64,000 bases of DNA from Myxocyprinus asiaticus (GCF_019703515.2 NC_059372.1:17264492-17328491); one strand, 5' to 3'; positions 1 to 15,600 are shown, counted from the stretch's first letter. The notes: generated from the letters alone by a model not told the origin. A program made the numbers and translations.

Positions 1-666
1 TGGGGAATCATCAAGATATTTATGTACTTCGTGCCAAACCTCAGTAGTGTTTCTAACAAATGGATTATCTATCTTTTTCTTTAGTTCCTTACTGCGTGCT
101 GAATATAAAAGACTGTCCAGTGTTAAACCTCTTTATAAAGTGACATTTAATTCTGCAATAAGAGCAGTATTTATCTGGCACGAAAACAATTAGTATCTCA
201 GTTAGGGTGACAACATTACATTGAACAGATACATTTGTACTAAATACAACCACTTAAACTAAAAAACAACCATATTTATGAAACAGAGTCGAAAAATATT
301 GGTAAACAACAGCATTTAACTAAATATTTTGATACAGAAAAGAAGACAGGAACTTCTGTGTTGGAAATCAATTGAACAGGTTTGTTTACATGAACCTTCC
401 AAATGAACAAAGCTTGTTACTGGAAAAGCTATACTATTTATAAAGCACCTGAGCTACTGTCACGCTACTAAAAAATACAGTTGGTTTTACTTGTTACTCC
501 TCAACACTATTTACTCTGTGCTTTTGTGTTCTGCCTCAAAGCTCGTGTATTTTTGGTGTGTATGTGCTAACACATAGTGAATCCTCGCTGAAAAACAAAA
601 TAATTGCAGTCCATCACATTTGCCAGTTGCAAACTTTTACCTTCTCTTCTTTTTTTATTTCCACAG
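1..666 (+). other. clstn1 intron 1 (3' part)
   Basis: AT-rich sequence ending in a T-rich polypyrimidine tract and CCACAG acceptor at 661-666. No repeat family, promoter or exon was recognised. The upstream exon is outside the window. Confidence 0.6.
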
Positions 667-3600
667 TAAATAAGCACAAGCCATGGATTGAGACCACATA
701 TCACGGTATTGTGACAGAAAATGATGACAAAGTTCTCCTGGATCCTCCACTGATAGCTTTGGATAAAGATGCTCCATTGCGCTATGCAGGTAAGACCCAC
801 CATCTTCTGGTCTCAAACGAAGATGTCAGCCATTTTGCTTCCTCATGCTTTATAAACGTTAATTGTTTTTTGTCATGATCTGGTTTATTGTAGTGATGGC
901 CATTCAGAGTATTTACCTAATTTGTCTCCAGTTTTAATTTAAAGGTGTAAAATGAGGAAAGGTTATGCTGAATAAAATTGATTATGATAATTATAAGTGG
1001 AAGTATTCATATTTTTTTTTTTTACTTATGATTATCAGTTATATCACCTATAGTTTACGACCCCATGAAATGGCTCGACGAGCGCAGTTTTCTTTCCTGT
1101 GTTGTCGTATTTCTTATTTAAACAGGAAGTTGGGGTGGGATATACTGAAGGGCTTGTCCCTTTTTTTCCAATACCCAAAAGACTTTAGTTTACATTATAG
1201 CAGCGAACCATGATTTGCTACTTACTTTTGCTATAGAGGCAGGTGATATTAGAGAGAGGGACATTTTCACTCTACAGAGCATTTTATTGGACAACATTTT
1301 GGATACGCCCATGAGTGCAAGATGAGCCATCAATATTTTTTGGTCCGTTTTAAAGAAAGACAATACATACAGTATATCTGCTAATTTTTAATTTTGAGGT
1401 AATTTATTAGTTTTTTATTTATATGTACATTAGCATAAAGGTGGCCCCAAAGCTTAGAGACGTGGACTACATTTCATGGAGTCTTTAAAGGCTTTTCAGA
1501 TTTTTTTTATTTTTTTTTATTTTTCCCACCGTTATTTATCTCGGGCTCTGGAGCCAGACTGAAATCATTTTGCAGCCTTTGGTTTGATAATGCAAGGATC
1601 TTAAATAAAACTTATTTCAAAATCTTAAAATAGCTCTTTTAGAAACATTAATTACATTTTAAATAAATGAGCTAATATTATACAATTGCCATTGAACCAT
1701 TATCAGACTCTACTTCTTATCGTGATTGGCGAAGCCATCTCTTGTTTGTAATTAGGTTTGTAGATATATTCTTGTTGGCTCTGATGCCCTAGTTTAATGG
1801 AGCTATTGGTTTATGATTCTTGGGTTTGCGGGTCTTCAGATATTAAGCAGTATGTTGTGCAGAACTTAACATCAAATACACACAGTACCATTGGTTTCCA
1901 CAAAACTGGGCAGGAACCAATCTGAACATAAGAGCATTCCCTTATCTTTTTTTTTTAATTTTTTTATTTTTTTATTTTGAAGATGTAAATGAGGTCATTT
2001 TAAACATGCTGGAGTAATATGCTCATAGTTAATCAGTACAGATGATGATAGGATGTCCATTTTAAATTACTTTTCTCATTCCCCTGGCAGCTGGTCGCCA
2101 ACTCTTCTGACATCGAGATCAATTAAATTTCCTCTTACTCTGCTCGTTTCTTGTGAGCATTGGCTCTGGCCTTTTTTAATCACTTGGAGATTTACTTTGA
2201 CCTCATTTCAAAGCACTTAATGCAGTGGGCTATTGTGAACAGGCTGCCTCCATTCTCACAGTTTTAGTACCAGTTGCTAGTGCTCTCCCAGTGCACCCTG
2301 AAAATGGGACACTGTTGAGAATTATGGGACCTAACGGCAGGCATTCTTGGCGTACACTAATGTGGTTTACCTTAAAGGGATAGTTCACCCAAAAAGAAAA
2401 ATTTTCTCATTAATTACTAACCCTCATGACATCCCAGATGTGTATGACTTTCTTTCTTCTGCAGAACACAAACAAAGATTTTTAGAAGAATATCTCAGCT
2501 CTGTAGGTGCATTCAATGCAACTGAATGGTGGCCAGAACTTTGAAGGTCCAAAAATCACACAAAGGCAGCATTAAAGTGATCCATATGACTCCAGTTGTT
2601 TAATCCATGTCTTCTGTAGCAGTATGATAGGTGTGGGTGAGAAACAGAACTTTCACATTCTTCTTCTTTTTTTTTTTGGCAATTCGCATTCTTTGTGCGT
2701 ATCGCCACCTACTGAGCGGGGAGAAGGATTTATGCTAAAAAAAGGACTTAAATATTGATTTGTTTTTCACCCACGCCTAACATATAGCTTCAGAAAACAT
2801 GGATTTAACAACTGGAGTCGTACGGATTACATTTATGCTGCCTTTATTTGATTTTTGGAGCTTCAAAGTTCTGGCCACCATTTACTTGAATTGAATGGAC
2901 CAACAGAGCTGTGATATTCTTATAGAAATCGATGCTTGTGTTCAGCAAAAGAAAAAGTCTTGCATGAGGGTGTGTTTTCATTTTTGGGTGAACTATTCCT
3001 TTAAAGTATTTGTATAAAAAAGCAGCCACATTATCATTGTTAATTTGATTTGAATGAACTGTATCTGTCAAGAGTTGATCTAGATTTATTTGAGTCCCTC
3101 TTAAAAATATAATTCCTCTTGAATTGTTAATCAAGCGTCATTTATATTTCAGACTGCTTGATTTGTGAGTTGTGGAGCCAGCAGTGAGAGTGTAGATGAT
3201 CGGCACACTGATTATATTAACAAACTCTCCTAAATTCAGTTTGAAGCCGTCACATGTCTGTGTGGGTGACTGCTACTTTTTTTAGCATCTCTGCCAATCC
3301 TGGCCCACTTAGGACCTGGTGCCATGGTGACTAGCTCACTTTACTCTGAACAGGGACTTCGAGAGTTTGGCAGAAGCCATAAATAATTGTTGTGATATTT
3401 AGTTATTCAAACAAGAACTCATGTTGCAGTGTACAATAATTAATGTATCTGTGAAAGATATGTTGAGGTATACAAGCATCTGAGTAGCATTTAATCAATG
3501 TTGGAAATTAACTTTTTTAATAAGGGTAAATAATTTTTTACCTTTTATGAGGGCTTTTTTTATCCCACTAGAAATAGGCTAAAAATCGAATGCATTTTTG

Positions 3601-6600
3601 TCACTTTCAGTGTCATTTTTGCTCCAGGCACAAGTTAATTAATGACCCATTAACAAATTTTCATGTCCTAACTGAAGTTTGTCTATGAAAACTTGCTTGG
3701 AAGGGTACAATTGATTACAATTGATATTCTGCTGGCTTTTTATAAACCCACTCCAAGCACTGATGTACTTTATCAGGAGCTCTTACAGTCCTATCAGTGA
3801 AGGGTTATTCAGTGCCAGCTTGCTGTCAATTTCAATATTTTCTATGATTCAAAGTGACCGAGTCCTTATTAGCTTTTTCAGGTCACTAAGACTAAAAATC
3901 TCTGACAGTCATAAAGCAAATCAAATAAACAAAAACGCCCTTCCGCTAGGATGCCTTTTTTCTTATGTCTCATCTGTTGTTACATCTTGATCCATTTCAG
4001 TATAGCGGTCTGGGGAAGGAATCAATATTCATTGTGTTTTGCCTGATGGAAAATAGAGGATTATTGGAGTTGGCACTTGGCATGAAGCAACAGTCTGGGT
4101 TTGGATGTACAGTCATTAAAGCTTTAGAATTCACTGATGAGGCACAAAGCCTCCACTGCATGACTTGCTCTGAACAGCAGATCCTAATGAAAAATCCATC
4201 TCTAATTGTAGGGGTGAAAACAGGGTGGACAGCTCCACTAGTAGAGGCCACATAAGGGGTCAAAATGGACCTTAAATGGTCAGCCAAGCAGAACCTAGCC
4301 CAAAGGAAAAACATTTCAGAGAGGCAGTCTCCATACTTTGTTCTGTATCTGTGATTATAATTGTCAACTCATCAAACTGTGCTGTATACTGTCATATTAG
4401 GGCTCAGAATAGCCTCAGAATTAGCATGGGGCAGATTGATACAAACTAGCGAAAACAGTCCAAATGTTGTCTTAAACATAAGTTACTCAGTAGTAACTTA
4501 ATAGAAGTGTAGTATAAAAGCAATGTCACACTCACAATTGTGCTGCTGTACTGAAGATCAGCATGTCTGTGATTACCAGCGGATTAAACAGATGCTGATT
4601 CAGAACAACAGCACTCTTGCTTGTGTGTTATTGCTGAAATCCAGTGTAGAATTTTAAATGCTTCAAGTAACATTGGATATTGAAACATTTTAATTTACTA
4701 TAGAGAAAATTGCTAACAATGTAGTACTTTTATAACCCGGCATACAAAGAGAATATTGTTTGAATTGGAAAAAAGCCCTCATGTTATCTGCTTACAATAT
4801 CGGCCAATTCAGACGGATGCAATACTTAATAAATGCTTACATTTGCAGAGTTCACCAATATATTGTGCATCCCTAGTACAAACAAAACTAAAACTGTACT
4901 GGTCGATCTATACCCATGCAAACAGGTCAGTTGATGTATTGTGAGCCCTTGACTGGTTCTGTAAAATCTGTCTTTTCAATTCTCTGTGTCTGTGTTTCTG
5001 TGATCTGTCAATCTCATTCTTCTCAGACTGACCTGGGTTTATCTTTTCTCTCTTCTTGTAGAGAGTTTTGAGGTGACCTTCACCAAAGAAGGTGATGACA
5101 GGCTCTTTCTCCCGCCTTTTAACCTATTTTATTAACCCACTAACGCAAATAAAAGAAATCAGCACTTCACATGGAAACTCCTGTTATGCTCGTTATTGCT
5201 CTTTATCTTCCTAGTTCTACTTATGTTTTTGGTTTTCTGTTTTTTCTCATGTTTGAATTGTTTGGAAATGAAAATTTAGCAACTGGATGATAAGTGTGAT
5301 GTGGGGCTATAACAAAATCTAGAAATATCTATGCATGAGCAGGGCCGCATTGAGGCACTGCGGGGCCCAGGGCTCTGCTGTCATTCGTCCGACTGAGGGA
5401 GGGAGGGGGTAATCAGTCCAACCAGGGGTATAGTGGAGGTTGTGGACTGTTATTCTATGAACATATTCTAGACAGTTTTTGCTGTTATGCAAAGTTTCCA
5501 CAGTTATATCAGCGTCTTCCGCTGAATGCATTTATATGCACTCCTCCCGCGACCGTCTACGGGAGATTAGGGTCGAGGAGACCATGAATGGTTAAGCTCA
5601 GGTAAGCCCGTGCATTAATGCGGCCTTGTGCATAAGACATCCATTGAAGTTTGCAGATACTAACAGCACTTCAGCCTCAAAAGTACATTTAGGGAAATAT
5701 TGCATTTACACTAGAATCTTACAGGGAAAGCCAATCTTAACATCTTAAAAATATGTCAGATATCCTGGATTTTTCATTCAACCTTTAAAGGAAAAGTATT
5801 TTTTCCTCTTTATGAAGTACTCTCTTGTATTTTGGGGGTAAAAAGTAACTTGGAACCCAAATTAATGAGCATTTTTATTTATTAAATATTTAATTGCATA
5901 ATTATGACACATTTATTACGTAGTTATTACATGTTTTATAAGCACAGTTGATGCTTGAATCATTTATTACATGTTTAATTGTATAATTATGATACATTTA
6001 TTGCATAGTTATTACATGTTTTAAGCACAGTTGAGGCAATCAAACTGTGATGCAAACAGCCTTTAGAGAGTTCAATTTCCACTCAATTTGTGAAGGAAAG
6101 CAACATTGCTGAGATTGTTAAATGATGCAAACTCTTCTCTACGGTGTGTGATGTGCTCTGATCTCTAGTTTGAGCCTCTCTTCACCCTCTCCTCCACTAA
6201 TGTAAGACACCGCATGGCAACTACTGCTGTTTGATGTGGATGTCAAGCAAATGGATATTTCTAACCCCTGCTCTCATCCAGTCCTTTAGTTTTCACTGCT
6301 GTTCCTCTATTTTCTATTGTTTCATTCTTTAAGTTTTTCTTTAAAGGGTTTGAGAGAGACAGCATTACACAGGAAGACTTTCTTCACTCCAGAATTTAGT
6401 TTTACAGGGGAATTTAGGCTTTAGATAAGATTTTTTCCTTGTTTGTTTGTATATTTGCTTTGATTTGTGTATAAAAGTGGCATTGACTGAATTTCTGATA
6501 GGATGCTGGATCTCTGTCATAAGTTCACCTTATCTCCTTAACTTTTAACCTTGCTTTCTTTTTTTAATGTGCTACTTTTAACAAAAATCAGCAAAGATCT

Positions 6601-9600
6601 TTGTTTAAGACCTTTCTTTTAAACATGTTGTAGTATTTCTAAGTAGGGCTGGGCGATATAACCAAAGAAATTGTGGCTCAGTATTTTACTGCCTTTTGAC
6701 AATATTTGATATAGGAATCTCAGTATTCAAGTTTTTGCTCGAAAATGGCTTAAAAGGGTGATTTTTCATCATTTCAACACAATGTTGCCAAGTAGATTCA
6801 AAATGTTTAATGTAGAGACTAAAACAGTAAAAAATCATGACATTTTTAACACAGTTTTTCAATAAATTAACACAAAGAAGCAAGTTATTTAATCATTTTC
6901 ATCTATTTGCACCAGTATATCAACACATGCAATATTTACGTACAGATAGTTTTACTAACATTTTAATCCCACGTGGAAACGTCCATGCACCTTTTTGAGT
7001 GATGACGCCCACAAATTGTTGAATGTGAGTTTTGAATTGTTTCATTGAAATGGACAGTTTGAACTAATTAATGGAAATTATTCAAATGTACCATTTTTAA
7101 AAGCATTTTTTGTCACTAAAGTTTAATCCCAAGACGCTACACTCAGAAAAATGGTTCTCTATGTACAAGAGCTGTCACTGGGGTGGTACCCTCAAGGGAA
7201 CCTTTTCTGTACCTCTAGTTAAAACCCATTTTGGGTACATTATTGTACCCTAAGGACCTATTGTGTATCTTTTAAAGGTACATTTAAAACTTTTTGTTTC
7301 TTTAAGGGTACATATATGTTCCCAAAACAAGGGTACCACACCCAGTGACTGCCGTTGTACCTTAAACTGTACCATTTTTTCTGAAAGTGTATTAAAACAT
7401 AGAAGGATCACGGAACCACTCTATTGACAATAGCTGCTTTTACACCTTGCTCCAAACCGTTCGGCTACAGTAGCATTTCCACGGTTAGGTAACCGTACTC
7501 AACCATTCTCAACCATGCTGGTGGAATGGCTTTAGTACGTGGCGGGTCTTTTAGTGTATCATCATGGTTTTATTATTATGGTTTAACTAGTATTGTAGCC
7601 TACATTTATTTTTCTAAATGCCTTTTCCATTAGGGCAGCAGATTACTAGCTCATTAAATCTCAAAATACATCATATTATATTCTTATATATTATTTTCAT
7701 ATAATACTTATATAATATTTTGTCAATAAATATGCTTTTTTAGCTAGTATGGTAACTTTTACCTTTCTGCATGTTCGTGTCCGGTGGCAAACACAAGCGC
7801 TCAGCAAATGATGGTAAACCTCTCGCCTTTTTCTGTTTACTTTCCTTTTTGCGACATGGTCCGTGTCTTTGCTGAAAAAAGCAGTCCTAAAAATGGGAAT
7901 ATGCGATCATCCTCCATAGTACGCCCAGATTGGCACGGAACGGTATTGCGATGGTGGAAAAATGCCTAATGTCTTTAGGAAACTTAATGGTCAAATAAGA
8001 AGCACATTAAAATCATTGTGATATAAACGATGTTGCTGAATTTTATATCACAAACAAAATCACTGTGAATACATCTTTAATATCTGATATATCACCCAGC
8101 CCTATTTCTACGTGTACAGATTAAATCAAGATATTGGCACAGATCTGTTCAGTGGTACATTTTATTTCCTTCCTGTCCTTGTATAGTAAGTATTCCTGTG
8201 AAATGCCTGTTGGCACATGGGTTTTTTACTGCATGAATGAATGCAATGTGATCAAATGGCTTGGACCAGACACTCAGTACCCCCTCTCTTAACTCTCGAC
8301 CCCTCACTCCCCTCCACTTCCTCAATACTTACCCATCCCACAGTGCTTCTGGCTTCCTCCACAGACCCAACCCAACCTCCCCCTTCAGTGTTCCAATCCC
8401 TTTTGCTGCCAAACCAACTTTGGCTGTTCTTATTTGAGTGTGGCTTGTTATTAGTTTTGTTGTGGGTTTCATTTATCTCATGAACAGCAGCTGGTGTTTG
8501 GGCTCAAGAATGGCCATGACTAAATGTGCATGTGCCGTTTCTCACCATGTTCAGGAGAGATCTGCGGCTTTAGGATTCATGGGCAGAACGTGCCATTTGA
8601 AGCGGTGGTGCTGGATAAGTCCACTGGAGAGGGGGTGATCCGAGCCAAGGACAAACTGGACTGTGAGCTGCAGAAGGAGCACACCTTCACCATTCAGGCA
8701 TATGACTGCGGAGAGGGACCTGATGGAGGCAACATGAAGAAGTCTCACAAGTGCGTATCTTAGTTCAGGTGAAGCTAGCCTGAGTATATCCAAATTAATT
8801 AAAGGCCAGACATGTCTAGGTCTAGCATATATAATTGTGTTAAGTGTTTCTTTAGAGCTATACTGCTTATTTTGTGGTCATTGTGGCATTTAGTAGCAAG
8901 AGATCTTCTATGAAACATCACATAATTTGAAATGATATTAGATTTTAGATATTATGAATACCAAGAACAAGAGTCAAGGACATGTCCAGGTCATATTTCA
9001 CCTGAAAATCAAAAGAAAATGTGTAAAGAAAATGTGCAATGTAATATATAATATATTATTTTAAATATGAGGATTTGAGAAATATGAGAATCACCATTGA
9101 GAATAATTGGAATGAAAAGAAAAAAAAAATCTCTAAGCATCCGGACACATTGTGGTAATTACAATTTGTTTGAAAAATGTGCTTCATTGTCATTCAAATG
9201 ATGTCACTACCAGGGACTAAAAACTAAATGTTTTTCATTTTGGTTCATTCTGTGCAGTATTTTTTCGTTCTGGTTCAAAAGTTCCGCAGCCTCCTTTCCA
9301 AATGGTAATCGGTTAGGACAAAATAAAAGAATGGTTAATAACGTTATTTTTTAAATGACAGTAAATACTAATTGCAGAATTGCCAGATCTCACAAGAGAA
9401 GCAAGCAATCTGGTCTGGAAAAACAAGCTCAAAATAAGCCACTTGCCTCAAAATAAACAAACAATTAGCGATTTATCACAAAATAAATCATAACAAGCAT
9501 ACAGTTAATTAACAGTTAAATAAAATTTTAATTAAAGATCTGCTTCTGAGTCAGAACCCGGCAGCATCAAATCTGTATTAATGCATCATATCTAACGATA

Positions 9601-12600
9601 ATTCAGTGAAGACCTGGAAACAACTGAGAAAAGTACTTTTTTAAATCTAATTATGTTTTCCTTGTATGTGAATTAGCCGTGCCTGTATATGTAGTAATTA
9701 TACATACGTAGTTGTAAAAAGGTCTTTGTTCACAAAATACGACCCACAGACAATTAGGCAAAGAAATGTGTGATGCAGCAGTTTCCTTCAGGTTCAAAGC
9801 ACGTTTCTTTTTTTCAGGCAACATGAAGTGGTGTAGTTCCAAAAATAACTGTGATAAACCCTTTGGCCTTTGGTTTCATTAGAAAATTATCGGAACAAAA
9901 TTAACCGGTTATCAGCATTTAAAAATAATGTTTTAACTCCAGAACAACACAAAGCATCTTAATGGTCCTAAAATAAGATTAATTTCCATCCATCCAAAAT
10001 ATAACTTACACATTTTAAATTGTTGATTTTGGGTTAAAAATGTGACCTGAATATGTTAAGAGACATGCTAAGAAAATGAAAGAAAGAGAGTTTGACCTCT
10101 TCAACTCCCTCCAAAAAGTCTTATTTTATTCCACTCGTTGGCAGCAAGTAATAGAAATTTTATTTTTTCCTCTATCACCTTCCATCACAAAATGCCAATC
10201 TAGAATGTAAGTGCCGCATTTTTTTTGCCCTCACAGATGTGCTCGTCCATAGACATTGAGTAAAATTTTCAGCTCATGCACAACCCCCATTGTTTCATCG
10301 AATATCTCGGCCTCTGAGTGGACTAGAAACTCAATCTAGGTATCATTAGAAAGCTGATCCTCCCCGTTGTGATGCTGTAAAAACTGATGATAAAATTTTA
10401 TCATCAATAGTAGGTAACATATATTTCAGATTATTTGTTTAGTATGGTTTTCCTGTTGGACCACATATTTTGTTCTGGCCATCTAAAATGAAACACTGGA
10501 TTATTCACACAAGCAAGCTCACAGACAAATAAAAAATTGCTTATTATTTTTTTGGAAAACTGGCTAAGAAGCAGATATTTTGGGCTTACAGCAGTGATCG
10601 GCACATACAAAATTTGATGACAGAAATTCTATTATACTTTGTGATTCTTTTGAAAATCTTTCGAACTGTGGTATTAGGGCAACAAAATCAATTCATTCCT
10701 GAGAATGAAAGATTTCATTTGACATACGATACCTATATTTAAGTGCTATTTTAAAGACTTTCATAGTCATATTAATAATTCTTCCACATGACCTCTAGGT
10801 GGCGCTGATTTGCGATGCGAATGTTTTCAGGCCTTATTTTGATATTTTATGTAACATAAATACAGAAGGTACCTATGAAAATTTCAGATTATAAGCCTTC
10901 GAACGATACCACAAATGCCTGACTTTGGTATTTGGAGACTTGAACATTTTAAGCATAAACTTTTTTTTGCGACATAGTGCCCCCTTTTGGACCCGCCGGC
11001 AGGTCCGCAGAGTTAAAGAGGTACCTTTTAAGGCCCTGTGAATGACAGTGTATCAGCTGTTCACACCCACATAAATTGACCATCTGCTAACAAGCAAAAC
11101 CTGCGTCATTGCTGTGCCACTTGTTCGATTCTAGTTTAAAAATTACACTTTGATGTTCCCCAGGGCTACCGTCCACATCCAAGTGAATGACATGAACGAG
11201 TACTCGCCAGTGTTCAAAGAAAAGTCCTACAAAGCCACAGTGATTGAGGGCAAAAAGTACGACAGCATCCTGAAGGTGGAAGCAGTAGACGCTGACTGCT
11301 CTTTCCAGTTCAGTCAGATCTGCAGCTATGAGATTGTCACCCCTGATGTGCCCTTCACTATTGACAAGGATGGTAAGTGAAAGGAGGTGGTAAAATGCTG
11401 CTGCCAGTCCTAGGCTCCTGCCAAAAATCCAGCTTATATACCTCACAGTCATATCAACTTATAGTTCATTGTTATTCATGGCACTTAAGGTGTGCCTTTA
11501 AAAAATGATTTATGCAAACAAGCAACCATTTCAGAATCCTTAGCACACCTATCTTGATGTTGGCCAGCTGTCACCTTGAGCTGTGGCCTGAATTTAAGCA
11601 TGATCAATGATCTTCTCAGCTGTGATCTTTTCATACATATACTCAGGGCAGCACTAGTGGTGTAATTCCAAAGCTTAAAGGGACAGTTCCCCAAAACATT
11701 TAAATTCTGTAATTATTTTCTTACCCTCATGTTATTCTGAACACATATGACTTTCCTTCTTCAGTGGAACACAAAAAGAAAGGCAGCCTCAGTTCCCATT
11801 CTTTAATTGCATCTTTTTTCCACTAACACTGTGTCCTAACTTTAAAAGGTGTCTTTTCCATGTTAAACAAAGTTTTTTCCTCACCAGCCGTGTCAGCGAC
11901 GAGCGACAGGGCAATTTATTTTTGAAATGGTTTCTATTTCTGTGACGTCGTGCCGAGCAGCCCAGTCAACAAATGGGTCTTAAATCCTTCTCATAACAGT
12001 ATATTTAAGCTGGCATCTCACTAGCCTGTTCAGAACAACTTGATTTTTGCCGAGGGTGTCATACATCTATCGAATGTTGTGCTTGAGGTCTCTCTCTCTT
12101 CAGTCGGAGGTCTGTCACACACACACACCAATTCAGAATGCTGGAGGAATCAGGGATGGCAGACATAGTGGCTCGCTCTGACTTTCTCTCTGCTTCCCTG
12201 TCACGTGGAGATTGCAAAATAAAAACAGGAGTACCGCATGAACATAAACAATGGTAACAGACTGAATTTGGACACAAATTATAAAGTAAATTTGCCCTGT
12301 GTATGTGTGTGATTGTGTATTTATCCCCTCTGGGTTTACCGTAGAAAGCGTATTCCCATACGCAGCATATGAGAAAATAAGTTGCGTTCAATACCTTTGT
12401 CACAAATAAGATTTTGTAAATCAGACGTACTATTTCAAGCCACTTTTTTGCATGAAGTCTGGTGATGAATATTGTTGTTTATTTTGCCACAATATGAAAT
12501 TGTATTTAAATTATGGCACTGCGTTCTGTTCCCCAGACAACCCTGAAGAAATTAGAGGATCCTGTGTTGACTTTGGTCCATTCAAATGTAATAAGTATTG

Positions 12601-15600
12601 AATATTTCAGAGGTTACTCTGAAAACAAAGCAGAATATCGAGGAATTTGAAAACTTGAAGACGTGAGCCACACCATTTGCGTTTTTTGCAAAACTCTTTG
12701 ATTAAGACACAATGCCATGAACTTCCTAAACTTTGGCAAATCCAGCAACTATTTTATGCTCGTTTTAACAGCATACTTACAACATGCATCTGTATCCACT
12801 TTTACTAAACACAGAAGTGCTCCATAATTCATAACAGAAGTATGTTTTCGTTTTCCAGTTTCCAGTGTTTTCACTCGCATTGGTGAATGTTCTTAGCAAA
12901 TACTTTGATGTTTATCGTATTGAATTTGTAAAAACGTAAAAAAATAAAAAAGCATGTGGCTCCATAGTGCCGATACTTTACAGCAGGGGTCAGCAACCTA
13001 CGGCAAGCGTGCCAGCATTGGATTAGACTATTTTATTTATACAAAGGCCCTCGCAGCTGCATGCCAATCTACATCTTGATGTAATCCTTTCTCATGATCA
13101 TGCAGCGTGTTTTCATGAGCTAAATGGGAGGCTAAACACTACTAAAGAGTGACGAGACTGTGGTATAGTCAACAGACAAGCGCAGCACGTGCCAGCCAAT
13201 CATGCATCACAAGATTAATTCAGGCAGCACTTCACTTCGGTGAATGAAGTGAAGTTATGGACCACGGTTAGTTACATTGACTTCATAAACTAATTCGAGC
13301 TCTTATGACAGCAGACAACTTCACAAGTTGAGCCTGAACTTATTTTTGCTCCAACTAACACTTAAAATGCTGTTTTTCTCCTTTTGGAACATTCGTATTG
13401 GTAGTTTTACATTTGCTTCTTATGGAGACTGGAAACAGAAAACAGTTCAGCAACAATTAGAGTCATCATGGTGGCGCCTAGTGGTTAGTCAGGATAACTG
13501 AATATAATGCGGATATGGACAGCCAAAAGAGACAAAACCTTTTTTAATACCATGTTTTAAAATATAAAGTGTTTAAAAAATCACTTTTGATCTGTGGTTG
13601 TGTTTGAGGCTGAAAATGGTTGTTGGGACCTTTTTCATTTTAGTTCCAGTAATAAATAATGAAAAGAAAAATCAATAATAAAGATTAACATCATATAAAT
13701 GATATCTTGCAGATTTAATTGCAAACATCTAACATATCAGCATTTCTAATAAAGTGTAATATATTACAATATTCCATTAAATGAGAACCCCATACGCATC
13801 CAACTGTCTTAAACCCTAAATATCGACTGACCATATAACTGTCCCTATAAAAACTGTTTACTTTCATTTGGATTCTGGCACACCAGGCTGCATTTTTGCT
13901 CCGCTTGATGAGTGCGAGTCATTGACTATCACTTCTCTATATAAACAGGCAACATCAAGAACACAGAGAAGCTGAACTACAGCAAGGAACGCATGTATAA
14001 ACTCGCTGTGACTGCATATGACTGCGGTAAAAACCGCGCCTCTGAGGACGTCCTTGTCAAAATCAACATCAAGCCCATCTGCAAACCAAGCTGGCAAGGT
14101 ATCAAAGACTTCTGCATCTTTTGTCCTTCAAAACGGCAGAACAGCTGTATTATTATGTTGGCTAAAGCTATATAGCTCAGCTGTGCAGGAAAATTGTGTG
14201 TAATTTCCAAGCACAGAGTTTGAAGCAGATGCAATCAGTACAACCAGAAGTTGTTTGAAGACATAGTAACACTGTACAATGCCAAATTAAAGTTAACATA
14301 CAACCATATTGTGAAGTGTTATTGTGTACAATTGTAACTTTGAATGTATAATGTAACTAAATATGTATCAGTATATGTATAAATTAATAAAAGTGTTTTT
14401 TTTTTTTGTTATTGTGAGTGGTCTGTTGTAAAACACATTTCTCTCTCTCTGATGTTGATAGGATTCAATAAAAGGATTGAGTATGAGCCTGGCACAGGAA
14501 GTCTAGCCCTGTTTCCCAGCATGCACCTGGAGACCTGTGATGAGCCAATTACTTCCATTCAGGCCAGTATCATGCTGGAGACCAATCACATCGGCAAGGG
14601 CTGCGACAGAGACACATACTCAGAAAAATCCCTGCACAAGCTTTGTGGTGAGTCACAACAAGGTTATTACAATAGAGTAATTACCATTAACGTCAGTAAT
14701 CGTTAGGGCCTGATGGAACCTGCTGCCTTTTTCGCATATTCGAGGAAAATCTCTGACAATCTGTGGAATGGATTTAAATGTAGTAAAATGTGTTATACAA
14801 ATAATCAGTTAAGCCAAAATATTTACAACACACAAGAGGTAAAGGATGCGTAGCACATCTTGAATGATGGCGTTCCAATTCTTTGGAAATCCGCAACGCT
14901 TTCTGCAGAGTTGTGTGTGCAGATTACTTGTGGACCTAACGAACATTAAAATGTCTTTATTATTTAGTTATTAATTTTGGGTTAAGCAGATCTAATGTGG
15001 TAGACTTTTTAGACTTGTTTTTTTTTTTTATGCTTTTAGAGTAATTTACATAATTGCTGAATAATGTAGGTACATTCTAAACTACGATGAAAACAAAATG
15101 TGGATACTCATAGGAATAACTGTTTGTGTGCTTGTGCAGGTGCCAGCGCTGGCACTGTTGAACTGTTGCCTGCTCCCAGCAATGCTGCCAACTGGACTGT
15201 TGGCTTGCCCACTGACAACGGGCATGACAGTGACCAGGTGTTTGAATTCAATGGCACTCAGGCCATTAAGGTTCCTGAAGGTGTGGTGAGCACCAGCCTG
15301 AAGGATCCCTTCACCATCTCAGTGTGGATGAGACATGGACCTGGAGGCAGGGAGAAGGAAACCATCCTTTGCAACTCTGACAAGACCGGTAATGATATTC
15401 TGCCATCATTTTTTAATTTTTTTATTTAATTCGACATTTTAAATATTTAAAAAAATTACAGAGCAAATTGCATACTGTTTTTTGGCTAACATGGAGGTCC
15501 TCTGAGAAATCTAATCCCATCTGGACTGGAATGTGTGATTGCCGATTTTAAAAATTCACAACACTTCTGCTTGCTTATTTTTAACTTTGTTGAATGCCGT

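Larger units (their letters stand above)
5092..8554 (+). other. clstn1 intron 3
   Basis: Holds an 86-bp-period tandem duplication (5889-6036) and a 1.46-kb hAT-type non-autonomous element (6644-8104) with another MITE nested in it. The rest is AT-rich without a recognised feature. Confidence 0.6.

Noticed and set aside
558..878. 106-aa frame starting at 558 as an alternative start for clstn1
   Set aside because: The first part is intron sequence ahead of a clear CCACAG acceptor at 661-666. The homologous protein starts in an upstream exon with a signal peptide.
12118..12129. CA run as a microsatellite locus
   Set aside because: Only about six units; too short to be worth annotating separately.
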